Origin: Tistrella mobilis KA081020-065
GTDB taxonomy: Bacteria; Pseudomonadota; Alphaproteobacteria; Tistrellales; Tistrellaceae
Direction: 5' to 3'
Length of the DNA stretch: 64,000 nucleotides
NCBI RefSeq assembly: GCF_000264455.2
Contig: NC_017956.1
Coordinates: 1,285,501 to 1,349,500, forward strand
Shown: one piece after another, positions 59,317 to 64,000 of the stretch
Numbering within the stretch: position 1 is the first letter of the stretch
How the letters are laid out: every line of letters begins with the position of its first letter
Translations under genes and position numbers: made by a program
The notes under the pieces: generated by a model
What the model saw: only the letters and a program-made list of their open reading frames with translations
What the model was told of the DNA's origin: nothing
Database searches by the model: none

Positions 59317-59810
59317 GTGCGGATATCGTCCGCTACGCCGGTGGCGGCAACGCCCTGGCCCGCACCGGTGACGACGAGGTCGTCGGCGCCCAGCGGCAGT
59401 TCGTGACGGTGGTGATCGAACGGCAGACCTTCGGCATCCCGGTGCTGGTGGTCCAGGACATCCTGGGCCCCCAGAAGATCACCCGGGTGCCGCTGGCCCC
59501 GGCCGAGGTCGCAGGCGCGCTGAACCTGCGCGGCCGCATCGTCACCGCGATCAATGTCCGCCGGCGGCTGGGCCTGGCGCCCCGCCCGGCGGAGATGAAG
59601 GGCATGAACGTTGTCGTCGAACACGACGGCGAGCTGTACAGCCTGATGGTCGACGGGGTGGGCGAGGTGCTCTCGCTCGACGATGCCCGGTTCGAACGCA
59701 ACCCGGCCAATCTCGCGCAGCATTGGCGAGACGTCTCTCTCGGGGTATACCGACTGAACGACAAGCTGCTGCTGGTGCTTGATGTCGAGCGTCTGTTCGA
59801 ATTCGGCTGA
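59313..59810 (+). CDS. cheW: chemotaxis coupling protein CheW
   Basis: 165 aa; ATG overlaps the cheA stop (ATGA). Single CheW fold: FVTVVIERQTFGIPVLVVQDILGPQKITRVPLAPAEVAGALNLRGRIVTAINVRRRLGL. The conserved NLRGRI segment binds receptors and CheA P5. Residues 1-25 are a short extension. Confidence 0.95.
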   Translation: MSADIVRYAGGGNALARTGDDEVVGAQRQFVTVVIERQTFGIPVLVVQDILGPQKITRVPLAPAEVAGALNLRGRIVTAINVRRRLGLAPRPAEMKGMNVVVEHDGELYSLMVDGVGEVLSLDDARFERNPANLAQHWRDVSLGVYRLNDKLLLVLDVERLFEFG

Positions 59811-59906
59811 TGCCGCCCCTCGCGCCGGCCCGGCCTGTCCGACCGAAGCCTTTCCTCCCCACAAGTGCCCGGGCGTCGGGCGGCGCGTTCGAGGATCCGA
59901 TCTGAA

Positions 59907-60272
59907 ATGAAGACCTGCCTGATCGTTGACGACTCCAAGGTCATCCGCATGGTCGCGCGGCGTATCCTTGAGGGTCTCTCCTTCGCCACCAGGGAAGCCG
60001 CGGATGGTCAGGAGGCGGTGGATCGCTGCCGCGAGGCCATGCCGGACGCCGTGCTGCTGGACTGGAACATGCCGGTGATGAACGGGCTGGAGTTCCTGAA
60101 GGCACTGCGTCAGATGCCGGGCGGCGACGCGCCGATCGTCGTGTTCTGCACCACCGAGAACGATCTCTCCCATATTCAGGAGGCGATCATGGCGGGTGCG
60201 AACGAATACATCATGAAGCCGTTCGACAGCGAGATCATCGAAACCAAATTCACGCAGGTGGGCCTCATCTAG
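59907..60272 (+). CDS. cheY: chemotaxis response regulator CheY
   Basis: 121 aa from ATG 59907 (GAGG upstream). Stand-alone receiver: D8-D9 acidic pair, D52 phospho-site (VLLDWNMPVMNG), T in FCTTEND and K in IMKPFDSE. Carries the phosphate from CheA to the flagellar switch. Its TAG overlaps the cheB GTG by one base. Confidence 0.95.
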   Translation: MKTCLIVDDSKVIRMVARRILEGLSFATREAADGQEAVDRCREAMPDAVLLDWNMPVMNGLEFLKALRQMPGGDAPIVVFCTTENDLSHIQEAIMAGANEYIMKPFDSEIIETKFTQVGLI

Positions 60273-61507
60273 TGAGCTCTTACACAGCAGGGGGCGGAGG
60301 TGTCGAACCCTATCGCGTGATGGTGGTCGACGACAGCGCGGTCATTCGCGGTCTGTTCATCCGTGTCCTAGAAGCCGATCCCGAGATCCGTGTCGTCGCC
60401 TCTGCCGCGAATGGTCGGATCGCACTCAACCAGCTGAAGCGCCAGCCGGTGGAAGTGGTCGTGCTCGACATCGAGATGCCGGAAATGGACGGTCTGACCG
60501 CCTTGCCGGAGCTGGTGCGGGCGCAGCCCGGGCTCAAGGTCATCATGGCCTCCACGCTGACCCGCAAGAATGCGGCGGTCAGCATGGAGGCCCTGGCCAA
60601 GGGCGCGGTCGACTACATTCCCAAGCCCAGCGCCACCAGCGAGGTCTACTCGAACGAGGGTTTCTCGCGCGAGCTGCTGGCCAAGGTGAAGGCCCATGCC
60701 GATCGCGGTCGTCGCGACGGCACGGCGCCGGCACTCGGTGGCGGTGCCGCCGCACCGGCGGCACCTGCCGCTGCCGCCAGCCCGACCACGGCCTATCGTC
60801 CGCGGACCGAGCCGGCGGCACCTGCCGCACGTCCGGCCGCGGTGCCGGCCGCGGCGGCGGATCTGCCGCAGCGGCTGGGTCTGCAGCGCAAGCCCGTGGT
60901 GCTGCGCCCGTTCCCGCCGGCCTTCCGGGCCAAGGCGCTGGCGGTCGGCAGTTCCACCGGCGGCCCGCAGGCGCTGTTCACCCTGTTCGGAGCGCTGGGG
61001 CCCGCATTGCAGCGGATTCCGGTGTTCATCACCCAGCACATGCCCGCCACCTTCACCACCATCCTGGCCGAGCATCTGGCCCGCGCAAGCGGCCTGCCCT
61101 GCGTCGAGGCCGAGGACGGCATGCCGGTGAAGGCCGGTCGCATCCACGTCGCCCGCGGTGACTGGCACATGGTGCCGACCGAAGCGGCCGGCGGGGCGGT
61201 GATCCGGATCAACCAGGACGCGCCGGAGAATTTCTGCCGGCCGGCGGTGGATCCGATGCTGCGGGGGCTGGCGAAGATTTATGGCCGCAACCTGCTGACC
61301 GTGATCCTGACCGGTATGGGGTCGGACGGGCAGCGTGGTGGCGAACATGTCGTGCAGGCAGGCGGCGTGGTCATGGCCCAGGACGAGGCGTCGAGCGTCG
61401 TCTGGGGCATGCCGGGTGCGGCTGCCCAGGCCGGGCTGTGCAGCGCCGTGCTGCCGCTGGATCGTATGGCCGGCGAAGTCCGCCGGCTGGTCGACGGAGG
61501 ACCGTGA
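60272..61507 (+). CDS. cheB: chemotaxis-specific protein-glutamate methylesterase CheB
   Basis: 411 aa, GTG start at 60272. Receiver with D66 (VVVLDIEMPEMDG), a long Ala/Pro linker (~150-205) and the methylesterase domain with catalytic S228 (VGSSTGGPQ), H256 (ITQHMPATFT) and D352 (GMGSDGQRGG). Removes methyl groups from chemoreceptors for adaptation. Stop overlaps the cheR start (TGATG). Confidence 0.95.
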   Translation: MSSYTAGGGGVEPYRVMVVDDSAVIRGLFIRVLEADPEIRVVASAANGRIALNQLKRQPVEVVVLDIEMPEMDGLTALPELVRAQPGLKVIMASTLTRKNAAVSMEALAKGAVDYIPKPSATSEVYSNEGFSRELLAKVKAHADRGRRDGTAPALGGGAAAPAAPAAAASPTTAYRPRTEPAAPAARPAAVPAAAADLPQRLGLQRKPVVLRPFPPAFRAKALAVGSSTGGPQALFTLFGALGPALQRIPVFITQHMPATFTTILAEHLARASGLPCVEAEDGMPVKAGRIHVARGDWHMVPTEAAGGAVIRINQDAPENFCRPAVDPMLRGLAKIYGRNLLTVILTGMGSDGQRGGEHVVQAGGVVMAQDEASSVVWGMPGAAAQAGLCSAVLPLDRMAGEVRRLVDGGP

Positions 61508-62316
61508 TGGCGCCGGAGGATTTCGCCTTCATCAGCGGCATGCTGAAGCAGCGGTCCGGGCTGGTGATCGGCCCCGACAAGCTGTACCTGCTGGAAAGCA
61601 GACTGTCGCCGCTTGCCCGGCGCCGTGGGCTGCCGGGACTGTCTGAGCTGATCGCCGAGCTGCGCAAGCCGTCGGCGGAAGAACTCCGGCGTGACGTCAC
61701 GGATGCGATGACGACGAACGAGACGTCGTTCTTCCGCGACATCAAGCCCTTCGAAGAGCTGCGCACCTTCGTCCTGCCCGAGATGCTGGGCCGGCGGCAG
61801 GATCGCCGCCAGCTCAGGATCTGGTCGGCCGCCGCGTCGACCGGGCAGGAAGCCTATACCATCGCCATGCTGTTCAAGGAGATGGGGGCCAAGCTCGACG
61901 GCTGGCGGCTGGAGATCATCGGCACCGACCTTGCCAACGAGGTGCTGGACAAGGCCAAGGCTGCGACCTATTCGCAGTTCGAGGTGCAGCGCGGCCTGCC
62001 GATCACCATGCTGGTGAAGTATTTCCAGCAGGATGGTGAGCAGTGGCGCCTGAACCAGACCATCCGGTCGATGGTGCAGTTCCGTCAGCACAACCTGCTG
62101 AATGGGGCTTCGGGCTTCGGCACTTTCGATGTCATCTTCTGCCGCAACGTGCTGATCTACTTCGATCAGGACACCAAGCGGAAGGTGCTGGAGGATCTGC
62201 GCAAGGTGATCGCGCCCGACGGCTTCCTGTTCCTGGGCGGTGCCGAAACCGTGCTCGGCATCACCGACCGCTTCCGGCCGCTGCCGGATCACCGGGGCGT
62301 TTACGTCCCGGCCTGA
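61507..62316 (+). CDS. cheR: chemotaxis protein methyltransferase CheR
   Basis: 269 aa from ATG 61507. N-terminal helical domain, then TTNETSFFRDIKPFEEL and the SAM-binding segment IWSAAASTGQEAYTIAML; FDVIFCRNVLIYFD is the CheR motif. Methylates receptor glutamates using SAM. Last gene of the che operon; a strong terminator follows. Confidence 0.95.
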   Translation: MAPEDFAFISGMLKQRSGLVIGPDKLYLLESRLSPLARRRGLPGLSELIAELRKPSAEELRRDVTDAMTTNETSFFRDIKPFEELRTFVLPEMLGRRQDRRQLRIWSAAASTGQEAYTIAMLFKEMGAKLDGWRLEIIGTDLANEVLDKAKAATYSQFEVQRGLPITMLVKYFQQDGEQWRLNQTIRSMVQFRQHNLLNGASGFGTFDVIFCRNVLIYFDQDTKRKVLEDLRKVIAPDGFLFLGGAETVLGITDRFRPLPDHRGVYVPA

Positions 62317-62362
62317 TCCGGCGCCCGCCGGGCGGCACACCACAGGCAAAAACGACACAGAA

Positions 62363-62402
62363 AAAACCGCCGGTGGAATGTCTTCCGCCGGCGGTTTTCT
62401 TT
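62363..62402. terminator. bidirectional terminator between cheR and ctrA
   Basis: AAAACCGCCGG (62363-62373) and CCGGCGGTTTT (62388-62398) with additional inner GGAA/TTCC pairing, followed by CTTT; A-rich on the left side, T-rich on the right. Serves both convergent genes. Confidence 0.85.
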
Positions 62403-62441
62403 GGGGAGTGCCGACGCGGCAGCCAGGCGGCTGCTGGTCGC

Positions 62442-63173
62442 TCAGGCGGCGTCGGTGCGCCGACGGCCCGATCCGTCGTCACCACTGCGGCTGCCCAGTT
62501 CCGGGTCCTTCAGCACATAGCCGCGGCCCCAGACGGTGTGGATGTAGTTGTCGCCATGGGTGGCGCTGGTCAGCTTTTTGCGCAGCTTGCAGACGAAGAC
62601 GTCGATGATCTTCAGCTCGGGCTCGTCGATGCCGCCATAGAGATGGTTCAGGAACATCTCTTTGGTCAGCGTCGTGCCCTTGCGCAGCGACAGCAGTTCC
62701 AGGATGGCGTATTCCTTGGCGGTGAGATGGACCGGCCGCTCGTCGACCGTGACCGACTGCTTGTCCAGATCGACCGTCAGCCGGCCGGTGCGGATCACCG
62801 ACTGGGCATGGCCGCGCGACCGGCGCACCACCGCCTGGATGCGCGCGACCAGTTCCGCCATATCGAAGGGCTTGGTGACATAGTCGTCGGCGCCGACGCC
62901 CAGGCCCTTGATCTTCTTGTCGGTATCGGTCAGCCCCGACAGGATCAGCACCGGCGTCTGAACCCGGGCGGCGCGCAGCCGGCGCACCACCTCGTAGCCG
63001 TCCATGTCTGGCAGCATCAGATCCAGGATCATGAGGTCGTAGTCATAGAGCCGCCCGATCTCGAGGCCCTCTTCGCCGAGATCGGTGGTGTCGCAGACGA
63101 ACCCTTCCTTCTTCAGGGCGAGTTCGATCGAGCGGGCAGTCGACGGATCGTCTTCGACGAGCAGAATACGCAT
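62442..63173 (-). CDS. ctrA: cell-cycle/flagellar response regulator CtrA
   Basis: 243 aa OmpR-type regulator. Receiver with D51 in [13 protein letters not shown] and T/K switch residues ([19 protein letters not shown]). The winged-helix domain ([52 protein letters not shown]) is nearly identical to known CtrA. In Rhodospirillales CtrA mainly governs motility genes, consistent with its place between che genes and fliI. Convergent with cheR. Confidence 0.95.
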   Translation of the reverse strand: MRILLVEDDPSTARSIELALKKEGFVCDTTDLGEEGLEIGRLYDYDLMILDLMLPDMDGYEVVRRLRAARVQTPVLILSGLTDTDKKIKGLGVGADDYVTKPFDMAELVARIQAVVRRSRGHAQSVIRTGRLTVDLDKQSVTVDERPVHLTAKEYAILELLSLRKGTTLTKEMFLNHLYGGIDEPELKIIDVFVCKLRKKLTSATHGDNYIHTVWGRGYVLKDPELGSRSGDDGSGRRRTDAA

Positions 63174-63421
63174 GGATCAGCAACCTCTTCCGATCGGCGG
63201 CAATCCGCCAGTCCCGCACGTGGTCTGGCGACCATGGCGCGCTGGAACGACCCTTCTTATGTCGTCCCACGGTATCACGTCAGGATTGTGATGAAAATCG
63301 GACAGACGGCTTTGCGAGCACTTCTCAGGGTGTAGGATCGCTTATCGGGATATCGTCCGCGGATCCGAAATGAAAAGAGGCGGCGGCAGATGGAGAGGCG
63401 GCAGATGAAAGGGCCGGGTCG

Positions 63422-64000
63422 ATGCAGGATCTGATCCGCTCTCTGGCGGGCACGATCGAGGCGCTCGACAGCTACGTGGTGCGCGGGCGCATCGTGGCGG
63501 TGCGCGGGCTGATGGCCGAGGCCAGCGGCGTGGCTGCGCGCACGGCCCTTGGCGACCATGTCCGCATCCGGCTGCGTGACGGCGGCAGGCTTGCGGCCGA
63601 GGTGGTCGGTTTCCGCGACGGCCGTGCCCTGCTGATGCCCTTCGGCCCGCTCGACGGCGTGGCGCTGGGGGCCGAGGTGGAGGCGAGCGGCGGCGAGGCG
63701 ACCATCCGCCCCTCCGGAGGCTGGCTCGGCCGGGTGATCGACGGCTTCGGCCGGCCGATCGACGGCAAGGGACCGCTGGTGCCCGGCGCCCGTCCGCGGC
63801 CGATGCGGGCGCCGCCGCCGCCCGCCCATGCCCGCACCCGGGTCGGTGCCAAGATCGATCTGGGTGTGCGGGTGCTGAACACTTTCGTCACCTGCTGCCG
63901 CGGCCAGCGTCTCGGCATCTTCGCGGCCTCGGGCGTCGGCAAATCGGTGCTGATGGGCATGATCGCCCGCTATACCGCGGCCGATGTCTCGGTGGTGGGG
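63422..64000 (+). CDS. fliI: flagellum-specific ATPase FliI (5' part, runs off the window)
   Basis: 193 codons from ATG 63422 to the window end. N-terminal beta-barrel (VRGRIVAVRGLMAEASG), GRVIDGFGRPIDGKGPL and Walker A FAASGVGKSVL match FliI, the ATPase that powers flagellar type III export. The usual GSGVGKS appears as ASGVGKS. Divergent from ctrA with a 248-bp gap in which I found no TTAA-N7-TTAA CtrA box. Confidence 0.9.
   Translation, partial: MQDLIRSLAGTIEALDSYVVRGRIVAVRGLMAEASGVAARTALGDHVRIRLRDGGRLAAEVVGFRDGRALLMPFGPLDGVALGAEVEASGGEATIRPSGGWLGRVIDGFGRPIDGKGPLVPGARPRPMRAPPPPAHARTRVGAKIDLGVRVLNTFVTCCRGQRLGIFAASGVGKSVLMGMIARYTAADVSVVG

Noticed and set aside
63174-63421. CtrA binding box between ctrA and fliI
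   Set aside because: No TTAA-N7-TTAA pair found in the gap.

Overview
This is a 64 kb, very GC-rich window with dense coding, little intergenic DNA and many ATGA-type overlaps. It looks like a free-living, motile alphaproteobacterium. The best lineage evidence is on the right: chpT, a cheA with a receiver tail, cheW, cheY, cheB and cheR, then ctrA and the start of fliI. ChpT and CtrA are alphaproteobacterial regulators, and the overall picture fits Rhodospirillales (a Tistrella-like organism is my guess, not something the sequence proves). I saw no rRNA, tRNA, insertion sequence, prophage or CRISPR array.

Layout. 0-2.8 kb: two nucleotide-sugar SDR enzymes and a methyltransferase preceded by three phased operator-like repeats. 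2.9-12 kb: one long minus-strand operon for a form II (AYRGAGR) aerobic CO-dehydrogenase-like molybdenum hydroxylase (coxS-coxL-coxM) and its maturation genes (coxD, coxE, a split XdhC/CoxI pair and a molybdopterin-binding/MocA fusion). 12.4-15 kb: a GhrA-like reductase, two tandem small membrane proteins that are paralogues of each other, and a LuxR-type response regulator. 15-21.3 kb: a peptide/opine-type ABC importer led by a metallophosphoesterase. 21.5-23.4 kb: a TetR regulator and an isolated TIR-domain protein.

23.4-33 kb is a nitrogen-scavenging island. A BMP-family ABC importer is interleaved with a biuret-hydrolase-like enzyme (biuH), a second cysteine hydrolase resembling triuret hydrolase, and a cupin. 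Diverging from it are a GntR regulator and allophanate hydrolase (atzF). Together they suggest uptake of triuret/biuret and conversion to ammonia and CO2. The AT-rich divergent promoter has two TTGCATGCAA palindromes. Just downstream, a small exporter of the SugE/Gdx family carries a convincing guanidine-II (mini-ykkC) riboswitch.

33-49 kb: STAS protein, mobA, sugE, hibernation factor, a TRAP transporter operon with a frameshifted acyl-CoA ligase, azlCD, pepN, a beta-lactamase-like hydrolase beside a frameshifted AraC regulator, and a soluble globin-coupled chemoreceptor. 49-55.5 kb: YdcF-like protein, diguanylate cyclase, DUF1289 protein, nadK, moaA, DUF2336 and DUF3553 proteins. 55.7-64 kb: the chemotaxis/CtrA/flagellar block.

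Three genes (coxD 5' end, acyl-CoA ligase, araC) each look broken by one missing base in GC-rich sequence. Restoring one base gives normal family lengths, so sequencing error is a serious alternative to real decay.
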